A stretch of 64,000 nucleotides of DNA. Source: Cymbidium sinense. Lineage: Eukaryota; Streptophyta; Magnoliopsida; Asparagales; Orchidaceae. A program made the position numbers and the translations under genes. Shown in pieces: positions 35,229-48,599 of the stretch. Positions within the stretch are counted from its first letter, which is position 1. Each line of letters opens with the position of its first letter. Below the pieces are notes generated by a model, which was not told where the DNA came from, did no database searches, and worked only from the letters and a program-made list of their open reading frames with translations. The stretch covers positions 62,284,266-62,348,265 of the forward strand of contig CM038222.1 in assembly GCA_021442155.1 (NCBI GenBank). Direction: 5' to 3'.

Positions 35229-38200
35229 TGGTTCCTCCTTTTAGATGGTTGGATGGTGGATGCTCCAAGGCTTCACATGGTGCATAAGATAGGATCTTAT
35301 GACCAATGCTTATCCTAATCCCCATAACAAATCATTCCAAAATCCTAGTTGCACAAATTTACATGAAAAGGAAAAGTGAAAATCTAACAAACACCTGTAA
35401 AATAAAGGTTAGCTAAAACAAACCACACAAATCCCAAGAATGTATATTGGACTTATCACCCCACACATGGGTGATTAAGTTTACCTGGCCTATGGATTAT
35501 GCTTAGGGGTATAAAGCACATGCAAGCAAACGCATTATATTTTTATTTATGATAATGCCCCTTAAGCACAATCCCCTGCACAAAAGAATAGTTAGACTAA
35601 AAGCATCCTACCATTCATTCTACGAGCATACACCCTAACATCCAGTCTAAAACATACATCACAAAATAAAATAAACATCAAACCATGCACTGGCCTAACC
35701 TAAGGCTAGAAGTGGTGACTTAGGCTAATGTGTGTGCTTTGAAGGCATGTGTGGAATGCTTAGTTATGGCTTTAGGTTTAAAATTTTTAAGTGTGAAGAA
35801 CATGTTCAACTTAGAGGAGGGTTTTATTTAAGTTATTTAGTTATTTTGTGTTGATTTTATTTTATGTTTTGATTTGTTTTAAGTGGATCCTACAATTTAT
35901 AACTAAATTATGAAGAGAGGGAAAGAAGAGAAGAGAACTTCTCTTTTCTTTCCTAACCTAAGTAATTTTTAAAGTAGATTCATATTTTATTTTCATTTAG
36001 ATGAATGTTTTGATTACATCTTTTGATTAATCCTAAGTTTAGATAAACCCTAAACAAACCTATTCAAAAAGAAAGGCATTTTAAGATTAAATAAAATGAA
36101 TCAAAATTCACATAACACACATTACTTCATTTCTTTCCCAACATATATAACATGCATATGGATGGACCCTAAAGATATCTATACATGCAAATGAGAACAT
36201 TTAACACACTTTATGATGCATGCTAAGTAATCCATTTAAGAAAATTTAGAAGTTGAATATGCATGATTTTTCTTATGGAGAAAGGTTTCCCTTATCCAAA
36301 ATTTCACATACACATATGAAAGTAAGAAACGCATAAGTGAGTACAGTGTCATTGTTAGCCAGAGGTGTAAGGTACAAGACCTACTTAGGGCTACTTAAAG
36401 CCTCACAACCTCAAAGTTGTCCAAACTAATATACCACTTTTCTTAGATACAGGCATATGTATAAAAGAAATGAAATAGAAAAGGAGAATGCAAAAGTTGT
36501 TTAATAAATTCATTTTTTTATGCAATTTATGTATACAAATATAGGCAGCCCTTCTTAGGTGATAGCATAGGGATGAATAGGGCATGTAATTAAGTAATTC
36601 TTGGGTTCTTTTCAAATGAATCCTACATCTTACCAACTCCTATTCAAAACTATGCTAACATAAGAAAGAAAGGAAACATATGCTAAGCATACCTTTATAA
36701 TCTATCATATGCAAACTCATAATTAAAGTATAAGCAGCACACTTTCATATTTAGTATTTGATTTATAGATTTTGAAAATAATTTGGATTTAGTAGTGATA
36801 ATATCCATTCATATTTCTACTTTAGCCAACACATGCAAACTGACATAAAGTAAATAATTTCATTTTAAAATTTGAATTTCAAAATTATGAATCCACAAAA
36901 TCACATGGCATGCACCTTAACATGTTGGGGAAAGATCCAAAATAATGAAAGCATGTAAACAAACTCACTTCACTTAAATCTTAAAGACATTCTTATAGAA
37001 TAAGAAAATTTAGAATAAATCAAAGTGAATTTCAAAGAGATTTTTATTTAGTTTGAAGTTTGATTTAATTTTGAAAATGGAAGATAAGTTTCTTGTTACT
37101 AACCCATTCCCACATGTGTTTGATATTTTTGTTTAATTTTTAAATAATTAGATCTATTTTTATGCATTGATTAGCTTAAGGTATGAATTAAGTGACTTAA
37201 TTAACCCTTACCTACACCATCTTAGAAGAATTAACTAAATAATTATGAGCCAATGAGATGACATAAAACCCACAAAAAATTTAAATTTTCAATGGACTTA
37301 ATAATGAAAATGCCTAATATAATTTGGCTCACAATTAAAAGTTAATTAAGCTAAGACATTTAGCTTAAGTAATTTCAAAACACCCTTTCACACATATGAA
37401 TTAGGTTTTGATTTTCCTAATTGAACTTAGGCTATTAAACACCTAAGCATCTACCAAAGGTAGATTAATTAAGTTCTGAAACTTTTTAGAATTTTTAGAA
37501 ATTGATTAAGGGGATAATTAATGAATTAACCCTTAATTAAGAGGAGATTAAGGAGAGAAGAGGGGGTTTAGGGAATAACTTAAAGGAAATGCCCCAAAAA
37601 TATTTCATAAATCTTCTACTTACTAGATCTGACTTTAATTAACCCAAATCATAGGTTAAAATTACTAATCATACCCTAATTATGCTTAATTATATCAGAA
37701 GGGTAATTAAGAAAACTATATGCAATTATTCTAATCAAGCCTTCAATAAATCCCAAGAAAAATTGAGAAGGTAGAAGTCATACCCTAAAACTTATCCAAG
37801 AAATTTGGGATTAATCAGAGGCCTAATTAAAAAGTAATTAGCAAAATACACTTTCTAATAAAACCCAAATTTAGATAAAAGTATAACTCAAAACTCATCA
37901 AAATTAATTTTAAAATGTTTTAGGTTTATTATCTATCCATTGAATTTTATTTTATATTTGTTTAAATTTTCTAGGAAGAGTTATGCATTTTAGAAGATCT
38001 TTAGATTAATCAAAAATTAATTAAGCATTTTTAAGTAATCCTTATCAATCCCTAGCTCACGGCGCGACGCGTGGCAGCGGCGGTCATTGTGCTTTACATG
38101 CATTGTGTCATGTGGGGGTCACTTAAGTAATCACCTCGCGGCTGGCGGCCGCTTTAATCCTTTGTCGTCTGATCAAAGATCGGACGGCTAAGGATCTCCC

Positions 38201-39339
38201 CGCATTTTAAAAAGGGATAATAGGATTTCTAAATATGTTGAATAATCTCATCCATCCATCTAAAATGCATGGATGGATGGCTAAGATCATCAAATTCTTC
38301 CCCTTGATCAACAGAGACTATCCATGATCAAGGGGAAGATCCAAGCTTGATCTAGCATGGAATCAAACCAAATTCAACCCACACCATCTAAAGATAGGGA
38401 GCGGCAAATCCAACAGTCAAAAATTGATGGGGTGAAAATTTCTTTCACAAAGCTCCACACCACATTGAGTTTAATGGTCAAAAAATTTCAAACCTCGCTA
38501 GAGGTGATCACGGGTGCTCAATTCCCTTGGAGAAGCTTCTTCTAGTTGAGATGAAGCCTTACTGAGAGTATGAGCACTTGTGATTGAGTAGACCAATGTA
38601 GGGACCAACTCCTCCTTGCTTGAGCTTCGGCTCTAATTGAATTGGATCCTTCCTTGCTGTGGGAACTCCAATAAAAGCTTAGGTGCCCTAGACTTAGCTC
38701 CTAGATGAAGTGTGCAAGAGCAATTGAAAGGAAATCAAGTGTGGAAGAAGTTGGAATTTCACCCTACCTCCCCTATTTTTCACTATTCAAAAGCCGAGAA
38801 AAGGAAAATGGGAAGAGCTCTAGGAGGCTTAGGATCAATCTCCAATGGCTCATCTGGCTTCCTATCCTTCAATTGACCTTGAGTGAATGAAAATAGAAGT
38901 GAATTAGGGGGCGTATATCTCCCCCTTGAAGAATCAGATGGCCGACAATGGACATGCCATTTTGATCCAATTGATCATAAGATGAGGGTTGTTTGATCAG
39001 TTAAGGGTGTGCATCTGGTCGGTTTGAACCAAGGAGTGGATGGCCAACCTCCCATGTGCATGAATTTGAGCTTAAGAGGGAGTTTAATTTTAAAATTTGG
39101 TCCAGAGACCAAATGGGGTTATTGGGTTGGGTGCACCACTCATTACTAAGTCTCGTTGAGCTTTAAGGACCTCAAGTGAATGTGAAGAGGGCATGACCAA
39201 ATTACCCATGGGTTAGGCCAAAATTTGTTCTATGGCCTAGGGGTAGGATGGTCATTTTGCTATTTTTCACTTCCATGAGTTGGGTATGTGGAGAAACTAG
39301 GTTTGGCCAAGTTTCATTGGATTTGGAATTTATTTGATA

Positions 39340-40190
39340 GGGTTTGGCTCATGTTGACCCATTTAGGTCAAAATGGGTCAACTTAGGTCAAGTTGACCAA
39401 TAGGTCAAATTGGGTCAAACCAAGGGTTGGGTCAAGTTCATATGACCATTTGAAATGTTTTGGTGGCTTTGGTTTGATTCAATTTGGTATATATTTGGTT
39501 TTGGCTCATATGACTTCACTTAGGTAAAATGGGTCAAGTTGACTTATTTGACCCATTTGACCTATTTGAGGTAGTGTAGGTTTAGGTTAGGTTAGTCATA
39601 TGGGAGATTGGTATCTTTATTTCCAATAAATTTGGGTTAAGTTCAGTTTTGGCTCAACATGACCCATTTAGGTCATGTTGGGTCTAAGGTCAATTGGGCT
39701 AGGTTAGGTCTAGTTGGCCAATTGAGGCTTGGTCAAGTTCCACAAGTGATTTGGAATGGACTTGACCCATTGGTTCCAATCAAATTGGCTTAGGTCAACT
39801 TTTGACACATTTTGACCCTTTAGGTCAAAATGGGTCAACTTGGATCAAGTGAGCCAATTGGGCTAGGTTATGCTCAAATGTTGGCTTGGTCAAGTCCAAA
39901 AATAGGTCATGAGTAAACTTAGATCAATGGTTTCAATTAATTTGGCCTATGGTGAAACTTGGCTAAGTAAGGTTTCATTTTGGGTTAAGTGTTGACTTAG
40001 TCAACCCGTAGGTTTGACTTCCCATGAACCAATTTGATTGATTGATCATCCCATGATGATTGTCAATTGAGATGGATATATGAGTTTGGTTCAATCCAAT
40101 TTGGTTAGGATCAAAATTTGGCTCATAAGGGTACTTTAGGTCACTTTGGATCAAGTGAACCTGAGTGGGCCAAATGGCTTGGTCAAAGCT
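39340..40190 (-). promoter_or_regulatory. TTGAC/GTCAA block in the LTR of copy C
   Basis: Seen on the + strand as repeated GGTCAA and TTGACC; counterpart of the blocks in the other LTRs. Regulatory meaning is inferred only. Confidence 0.4.
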
Positions 40191-40489
40191 TGATTTGAAG
40201 TTGGTTGATATTGTATATGGACTAATGATTGAAATATAAATCTATTTACAAGTGGTTTGAAGTCAAATGGGTTTTGATCCATTTGAAAATTTCATATTCA
40301 AAGGAAGAATATGAAAGGCTTTCAGTTTGATTTTTTACTTTGGTTTTGATTGAGTGATTGAAGTTTGGATTTATATATAGGCTCATAATTGTAGGATTGA
40401 TTGAATCAGGCGAGAAAATCAAGATTTTGGCTTGATTTGAAATTGAGTTGGCCAAGTTCAAGATTTCGGTTTGAAAGGCTTAGGTTGAA

Positions 40490-41020
40490 TTTTGAGTGGA
40501 TTTGAGTTTGATTTTTGGAATTGGCTTTGATTGTTTGAATTTATATTTCATTTATATATGTGAATATAAATGAGAGTATAAATTGATCATGAGAAAATCC
40601 CATGACTTTGAGATGGTTTAATCAAGATTTGGGTTAAATCCATTAAAGGGAATTTAATGGATTTAAGGAAATTTTAAATTAGAATTTAATTCTAAGATTT
40701 GATTTGATTAATTTATATTTATATATCATTTATATATGTGAATATAAATGAGTTTTGAGAAAATCCCAAAGATTTGAATTGATTTGATTATGTTTAGGCT
40801 AAGTTTATTAATGGAAAATTAAGGGACTTAAGGAAAATTTCATGAATTGATTTGGGATTTTGAGTTTGATTTGATGGGTTTGAATTTATATTTAATTTAT
40901 ATATGTGAATATAAATAAGAATATAAATTCATTATAGAAAATCTCAAAGGTTTGAATAGGTTTTGATCATGATTTTGGTTGTTAAGTCCTTAAGGGAAGA
41001 TTAAGGATTTAGGCAAAATT
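40490..41020 (-). repeat. ~178-bp tandem repeat, about three units, in the LTR of copy C
   Basis: The TTATATTTCATTTATATATG-like cores recur near 40548, 40715 and 40890, separated by about 165-175 bp. Same family as in B's 3' LTR and copy D. Confidence 0.65.
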
Positions 41021-41446
41021 TGGACTTAGGAATTTTTTATGGATTTTGATCATGGGTTTCAATCATAGATTTCAATCATATGGAGTTGACTTTAATTTGG
41101 AGGAAATCAAATTGAATTGATTTGGAGTTTGACTTGAAAGAAGGAAAGTGAGGAATGGTTTAAGCTAAGGGTAGGCAAATTTTCCTAACACCCCTAAGGC
41201 AAGACCCTGACCTTTCTAAGTTTCTGGCTGGGTTGAGTGTCCACCTAATCACTAGATGTGTCTTAAGACTAAGGAACTCTTAAATTCTAAGAGGAGCCCT
41301 ATGTCTAAGATGGAGGGGTTGAGAGCTCATCGTAAAAATGAGGTCAACAAAGGGTGCCCAATAGGTTTGGTGTGACTGACAAAGAACATCGCACATATTG
41401 GTATTGACCGAAACGATCAACAACATCGAGAGATCACAAGCACTAA

Positions 41447-44400
41447 TAGAAATAATCTATCCTTAACCCAAGGAAAAGAAAGAATCTAGAGCTTAGTGCA
41501 ATGTGGCACTACCTATGCCCAAGACATAAGAGAGAGGGAAGAAATCCACTAAAGGGTAGAGTGTGAACCTTCCACTAGGGAAGCAAGTTCAAGTCATCCA
41601 CAAGGGGATGAAAGGTTTGATTTGAATTTCACTGAGGAGAAAAGGATTTGATTTGAGTTTCACTAAAGAAGAGGGGTTGAATTTGTTTCAATTTTTGTTA
41701 GGTTTAGATTATAGATGAACCCTGTTGGTTTGCAATAGACTGCACTTAGTAGGAGCCACGGAGGCTAAAACCTAACTCAGATTTACCAATCTAAAAGGGT
41801 AGTCTACTAAGCACATAGCAGGACTAGCCAACCAAAAGGATGCATTTCGGTATACAGCAACTATACTAGGAAGAAAGTATAGTATACTTACATCCTCCAA
41901 GTAAGGACTAGTTGTTGGGGTAATCTATTAGCAAGACAACAGATTAAACCCAACCTAGGGCTGACTATTGAGTGAATGCCACTAGGGGACTTAGATCAAC
42001 TCAAGGGATAGTCAAGATTAATTTCATTTTTAGATTTGTTTGTTTTGGTTATGATGGATCCCATAGGTTTGCAATGAACTACACTGAGTAGGGGGCCATG
42101 GAGGCCTAGACCTAACTTAGATTTATCAATTCAAAGGGAATAGTCTACCAACCACAAGGTAGGACTACCCAAGAAAGGGGAATGCCTTTTGGTATACAAT
42201 GGTCAAGTCTTAAGAAGAAAGCACAAGGACTCACATCTTCTAGAAATAAGGAACCATTGGGGTGATCTGCTTTGGCATAAATCCTAGGGCAGACGATTAT
42301 TGAGTGAATGCCACTCGGGGACTTAAATTAGCTCAAAGATAGTCAAAGATTGATTTCATTTTTAGATTTATTTGATTTGGTTATGATGGATCCCATAATT
42401 TGCGATAAATTGCACTGAGTAGGGGCCATGGAGACCTAAACCTAACTCAAATTTATCAATTCAAAGGGAATAGTTTACCAACCACAAGGTAGGACTACCC
42501 AAGAAAGGGGAATGCCTTTTGGTATACAATGGTCAAGTCTTAAGAAGAAAGCATGATGACTCATATCTTCTAGAAACAAGGAACCATTGGGGTGATCAGT
42601 TGCTTTAGGCAGCAAATTGAACCCAAATTAGGGCTGACTATTCAGTGAATGCCACTCGGAGATTTAAATCAACTCAAAGATAGTCAAAGATTGATTTCAC
42701 TTTTAAATTTGTTTTGATGGGTTTCATTAGTTTGTGATGGATCAAATTGAGAAGGAGCTTATAGAAGCCTAGACCTATCTCAGATTTACTGAAACAAAGG
42801 GAGTAGCTTCCTGGCCGATGGGAGAACTATCCGACCAAAGGAGTGCCTTTCGATTTGTAATGATCAATTGAAGGAAAGAAAGCTTGGGGACTCACATATT
42901 CCACTAGAAAAGATCACTAGGGAGATCGGTGGCTTTGGGCAACAAATTGAACCCGACCTAGGGTTGCCCGTCAATTTGCTACAATCATGCTAGAAAAAAT
43001 GTGCCATAATCTTATATCTTTCAAGAGCGGAATGATTGTCGGGGTAACCTACTTGTGGCAAAATAGATTGAACCTGACTTAAGGGTGACTATCGAGTGAG
43101 TACCAACCCAAGGATTTATCTCAACTCAAGTAGTCAGGCAATTCCTATAGGGAGTTCTGCTGACACTGCCCTAAAGATAGGATGTCTGCTAGGGAAAAGG
43201 GGCCCTTTAGGGGATTGAATTGCTAATCCACAAGCGAATTAATTTTATTTGTTTTGTTTGAGTTTTAGTCTATTTTATCATGGACCCTGTTAGTTTGTGA
43301 AGTATCAAACTAAGAAGGAGCTTATATCAGCCTAGACCTATCTCAGATTTACTGAACCAAAGGATAATCTGTGCATCCGCTGAATAAATTCTCCAACCAC
43401 AGGGGTGGCTACTAGGAAAGGGGAACTATCTAATCTAAAAGTAACCTGGGTAGTGTCTAAATGGAGTTGCAAAGGGCTTGATCCAAATAGAGTGCCCACA
43501 GGGGATGGGGCCACTAAAAGCTAAATCCAACACCCTGGAGAAGATGACATGGTTAGCCATAAATTTAATAGGTATTCGATGTCCAACTCAAGGAGAAAGC
43601 ATGGGATCTCATATCTGCCAAGAGTGGTGTACTCACCGGGTGAGTCGTTGTCAGCATAGTGAACATCAACCAACCTAAGGTGCCCATCAGTTTGCAATAA
43701 TCAGCCTAAAAAGAAAGCTCGAGGACTACATCCTCCTATAGCGACACTGGGATAGTCACTGACTCAGTGTTGTTATCCGACTAGGCGACTATTGAGTGAA
43801 TGCCACTGGGGAGCTCATATCAGCTCAAAAGTAGTCAATAGGAAAGGGGCCTCTGGGGAACTTATACTAAACCTCAAATATACTCAACCTAGTTAGAACA
43901 TGATGGCTAGTTCAAGAAGAAAGCACGAGGACTCACATCTTCTTAAGCAAAGTCAACATGATGTAGCTTACTGGCTGGGCAATGAAGCATACCATAATAA
44001 CAAGGTGTTATTTAGTTTTCAATGGTCAAGTTAGGAAGAAAGCACGGGGACTCGCATCTTCTAAATAAGTGACCACTGGGGTGACATACTAGCAAGGTAG
44101 CATGTAGACCCGACCTAGAGCAGTTAATGAGTGAGTGCCATAGGGGCTTGCTCCCACATCAAAATTACTTGAGATAAAAGATTTTTGTTTATTGTGTGCA
44201 TGTGTTATAAGGAATAGGATATCACTAGGGACTTTTACACATACCTTAAAACACACTAGGGAATTATGAAATGATGCCGCGGACGGCAACAAGAATTCCC
44301 ACTAAGAAAGGATGTCGCTTGGGTTCTCTCACACATATCTTAGTTATGCTAATCGAAATAGGATGCCTCTCATGTTCTCTTACACCTATTCTAAAAGCTT

Positions 44401-44580
44401 CAAGAGATCATGTTTGTGTTGTAAAAGAGGGATAGGATGCCACTAGGAGACTCTTACACCTACCCTAAACACATCATGTCAGATTTGCAAGACAAGCAAA
44501 TAACACTTTGAAAGAAGAGAAGATTTGATGAATGGAATCAGAATTTGTTCTTCTTATTATTTATTATTTTTAAATATGAT
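41447..44580 (-). repeat. 3' UTR of copy C with both repeat families
   Basis: Four short modules (GGATGCC...CTTACACCTA on the + strand, near 44217, 44308, 44348 and 44441) lie next to the pol end. Longer modules with AAGAAAGC...GGGGACTCACAT follow toward 41700. The order matches copies A and D. No gene is seen. Confidence 0.7.
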
Positions 44581-45214
44581 TTATTTCATGGGTAATATTT
44601 TTTTTAGATAGAGCCCATTAATTGGAAGCATCGGGTGTTCCCCTTTATAATCAATAAGCTGATAAGATCCTCCTTGGTAGGCCTTCTCTATGACATAGGA
44701 GCCTTCCCAAGTAGGTTCAAACTTGTATCCCATCTTTTGATGGGCAAAAATTGGTCTCCTTAGGACTAAGACAAGTTCTCCTACTTGGAAAGACCTAGGT
44801 CAGACCAGCTTGTTGTGAGCTTGAAACATTTTGGCCTTGTATAACTCGAGATTTTGGCACGCCCGTATGCGACTCTCCTCCAATCCTTTGAGTTCTTCTA
44901 ACCGCAACTTTGCATTCTACTCTGTAGTGATCTTGTTACCCAATGCTATACTTGGTGATGGGAGTTGAACTTTTAAAGAAAGAACAGCTTATGACCCATA
45001 CACTAAGGAGAATGGGATAGATTGAGTTGGAGTTCGGTATGTGATGTGGTAGGCCCACAAGGCTTCAACCAATTGCTCGTTTCACTATCATTTATTGTCA
45101 TCAAGAGTCTTCTTTAGTATCTGGATGAGAGTTTTGTTGAATGCTTCAGCTAAACCATTAGCTCTAGGGTAGTAGATGATCGAATATCTATAATCTATAT
45201 CATGTCTTCTTCGG
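44581..45214 (-). pseudogene. int: Integrase C-terminal half (copy C)
   Basis: Begins abruptly in the catalytic core, before YYPRANGLAEAFNKTL, so the first two acidic residues are absent and only Glu remains. It continues through the C-terminal domain with GKFEPTWEG and ends in NGLYLKKILP and a TAA at 44581-44583. Copy D lacks a few residues that C keeps just before NGLYL. The fusion to Gag lies at about 45214. Confidence 0.83.
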
Positions 45215-46690
45215 TGGCTATACTAAAGGGCTATCCCGGGCTGACACATGCTGTTGCTACTGCTGAGCTCCCACTTTCCTAGAGTTGGCACTGGCAACTT
45301 GCAAATCTTCCTTGGTGTTGGAGGTTTGAGCTGACTCAGGCACCTGCAAGGAAAGCTTCTTGATCTTCTTAATGAATTTCTTAGAGGTTTTGGATAGTTA
45401 AATATTCCAACCTTCTTTAGTTTTAGTAGGATCACATGTATCCCCAAGGATTACCCTAATGGAACTGAAAGGTTGTCCCACAAGATATTCCTTTGGGATA
45501 ACTACAGCACCAATCTTAAAACTGTGTTCAAGCCACTCCTTGAATGTGAAGCAATCCTCCAAAACATGGCCTAGCATACGGTGGTAAGGGCAAAAGTTTG
45601 GATCATGACTTTTGCTTACTTCCTCCAGTCTCTTAGGCTCGGGTAGCTAAAAATCATGTTTCTTTAAGAGATTCTTAAAGATCTTCTTGATTACCTCCCT
45701 CTTAAAAGAATAAGGTTTGTTTTACTTATCTAAAAGAGTAGGTGGACCATAGCTACATGGCAGTGGGTAAGCATTCCACGGTGATACGGTGGTCGCAAGG
45801 AGGCTATTGTGGAGGCCGGTAGGGCTACCTCAGTGGTGGCAAAGGAGGTGGAGGCTACTGATGTCATGGTCTCTCAGACTAATCTCTAGCTAGCTTTTTT
45901 CCCTTATCAACCGCTGTCACTGCCTCGGGCTTCTTTTCATAGACCTTCTGTGGCTTCTGCTTTGGAAACTGATCTTGAAAAGATAACTGTTTGGCCTCTC
46001 CTTGTAGACTAGCCGCCTTGTTGATTAGCTTCTCAAATGTCTTAATAGTGAAGCCCTTAAGAATGAAGGTGATTGGGTCGTGGATATTCTTTAAGAGAAT
46101 CTCAATGGCATGCTATTCAGACAGCTGCGGTTCACACTTCATACTCAGGTTACACCATCAGAGAATATAATCAACAAGTGACTCATCGAGGTGCTATTAT
46201 GCTACAATGATATCACTTACAGTAACCCTTTGCTGAGCTCTAGCAAATCTCTTAATGAAGAATTGCTCTAACTCAAAAAATATCTTTATTGAACCATTGG
46301 GTAGTTCAGCATACCAATGGAAAGCAATACCCGCTAGGCTACTAATGAAGAGGCAGAAAAGCAAGGCGTTGCTACCACCTATGTTGCAAAAACTGGCCCT
46401 GAAGTGTGCTATATGCTGCCTTTGGTTTTCACTACCATCAGAGCTTTTGAAGGAAGGTGGCACAAAACCCTTGGGATATTGGATAGCATCAAATTCCTCT
46501 GGGTAGGGTCTACCCTTTGGAACCGATGATCCTCTCTGGGCTTGAGCCAAAGCTTCCTTCACCTGCTGCTCAACCATGAATTTTATGTCTTTCTCATGTA
46601 TGGAGGTAATTTCCACTACCTTCCTATATAGGCTAGTGTTACCTTGCTCAATGGGGTAGAGTCTTGGCTGGGTCCAAGACATGCACTAGC
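45215..46690 (-). pseudogene. gag: Gag (copy C), fused to integrase
   Basis: The core is open at 46197-46682, with KGRPYPEEFDAIQYPKGF, LFISSLAGIAFHWY and FELEQFFIKRFARAQQRV. The zinc finger C-X2-H-X4-H-X4-C is intact (45592 down to 45551; CPYHRMLGHVLEDC). Stops at 46113-46115 and 45647-45649 are shared with other copies. A SKTSKK stretch near 45390 agrees with copy D and differs from the stop seen in A and B. The tail is cut within ~60 bp of where B's Gag is cut. Confidence 0.85.
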
Positions 46691-48495
46691 TCAGGATGAC
46701 TGATGTCGACTATAGTAGGATGAACTAAAGAGGCTTACTTAAAAAATAATGCTAACAAGTCTCCTATCGTATTCTTATCATCCGCTTCATCCTTTACTTC
46801 GATGTCGAGGTGTTGGATTGATGTTATGGTGTCTTCTAATCAACCTCATCACCTTCCATGGCTTATTGTTCCTTAAGAAGAGATCCTCTAGTGTCAACCA
46901 TGTAGACTCCAACTGAGTCTCCCAACAAGTCATCTCCGTTGGGATCGAACCTGACTTTCTCTTCATCTGACCAATCATACCCCAAGATCTCCTTCTTCTC
47001 TGCCAGATAATGAGCTATTATCTCCTCAAGAGAATTTGAATGGAAATAAATGATCTAGGTGGCATCATGCAGAGGCACCAACCTCGTCATTAGAGTCAAC
47101 CTTATGTGGTTTCGTTTGAATGATACTCCTGACTGCTACTAGCTATGAGAGGGGTAATAATCCTAGGATGTTTCACTACCACTAGTGCAGCTAGATCGTC
47201 ATCTGGAATATCTGTAATAACTATCACCATCTCTACATCCGACTGTATGGGCAGAGTTGAAGGGACAACCATGATGCTTCGGGGTCGCCACTCCTTCCGC
47301 ACCACTACTGGGGCAGAAGGTCGAGCAGGAGAGCTCGGCCCTAACACAATAGGCGATGTAGAAGGGGTAGGATCCCTCGGCTGTAGCTGGATCACCAATG
47401 GGGTGCGCTTCTCCCCGAATATGGACTTTATGGCCTTTGTTAGAATAGGGGATGTTGTAACCTGGACTGGTGATGGCAGACGAAGGGTAGAGTTATGGGG
47501 TGGAGACACCATTGACTCTCTGTGCACAAGAACTGCCCTCCTATGGTGGTTAGTACCAGTGAGAAGGATACTATCAGTATGGTCAACTCGAGTACCGCAT
47601 TGAGCTGGAAAATCAATCAAAGCGGAAGTGGCCAACTGGCGATTGAACCTCCATCTCTCCCTATAAGTAATATGTGTTGTATGGGCCTCATAGACCCTCT
47701 CCTGGCAAATCTACTTCCCCACGCTACGGGGGATGATAGATCTGAGATCAAATTGAGTGTCAAACTCTAAGTGTCAGACTCTGAGCATCCTTATGCTCTG
47801 CCTACCTGGCATAAGATAGATCAAAGGCCAGCGTATGACCTCCTGCTCCTGGAAACTACCAGCTGAAAATGCACCACTGGATGAGGTGAAGAGCAAATCC
47901 TTCTACCATCCTCTCTGTCTGACCTAGAGAGAGGACGAAATTGGTTTTTTGTAACCAATGGTGAAGTAACAATGGGGAACTCTACTAAAACTACTGATCT
48001 AGCTCCCCAGCGTCTTTGGTGTGGCGGATCATGCACTTCCTACTATGTAGGGTAGATGGGAGGAGTATGAGCTAGAACCATACTCAAATGTAGGGGAGAC
48101 AAGCCCTGAGACTAGGGGAGCCTTACCCTTAGAGGGTATATATGAGATGGTGCTAGCCCTCACTAGGGCAGCATGAGAAACCCTAAGGCATACTATAATC
48201 AGGGCTGGTACTGCTAGCACTATTGGTACTAACACAACTAAAGCCTGTGGGACTACCACCACTTTCCTCTTCGAAGAGACAGAATCGAGGGTAAGTCAAT
48301 CCATGGCCGCTCTTGGGTCACCTTGGTTCTGCTAACTGTAGTGAGGGGAGTTCCCTCACAAGTAATCATGGCTCCCTCAAATCTCCAATCAAAGTGAATC
48401 AGATGAGTATGGTCCAGAGGAGGGAAGTCGGCTTGATCTAAAGCCATATTCATACCATGGGGGAAGGTAAAAACAAACTTCTGAGAAATGGCCAT
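46691..48495 (-). pseudogene. N-terminal extension of the Gag polyprotein (copy C)
   Basis: The start ATG is at 48495, matching B's at 23299; an upstream in-frame ATG at 48555 exists but is not shared. Distance from this ATG to the GRPYPEEFD motif is about 660 codons, against about 655 in B. Open pieces in changing frames: 48253-48555, 48029-48262, 47821-48036 and 47102-47635. Shared blocks with B: the LIHFDWRFEGAMITCEGTPLT region, NQFRPLSRSDRED and HPVVHF. Nearer Gag (46990-46860) is a segment with LAEKKEILGYDW and VYMVDTRGSL that A and D also keep. No known domain is recognised. Confidence 0.65.
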
Positions 48496-48599
48496 TTCAA
48501 CAATTATAAGAGACTGAAACTGAACTGCTACTACACTGACTGTAAGAATCTGCAATGAGAAATGAATCTGTATCAGATTTTAATTTTTGTAGATTTTTG

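Larger units (their letters stand above)
33566..41446 (-). repeat. LTR of copy C, ~7.9 kb, apparently full length
   Basis: This is the only LTR here with both a 3' UTR side and a PBS side. On the minus strand it runs from a TATTAGTG-type start near 41446 through the opening block, about three ~178-bp repeats, the TTGAC/GTCAA block, the GC-richer island (38040-38200, with CGCGACGCGTGGC), AT-rich DNA and the GAA tract to the end near 33566. No internal insertion stands out. Group membership by the opening block is with B's 3' LTR and copy D. Confidence 0.82.

Noticed and set aside
47145..47603. 152-codon plus-strand open stretch
   Set aside because: It lies antisense to the Gag N-terminal extension of copy C, which explains its length and composition.
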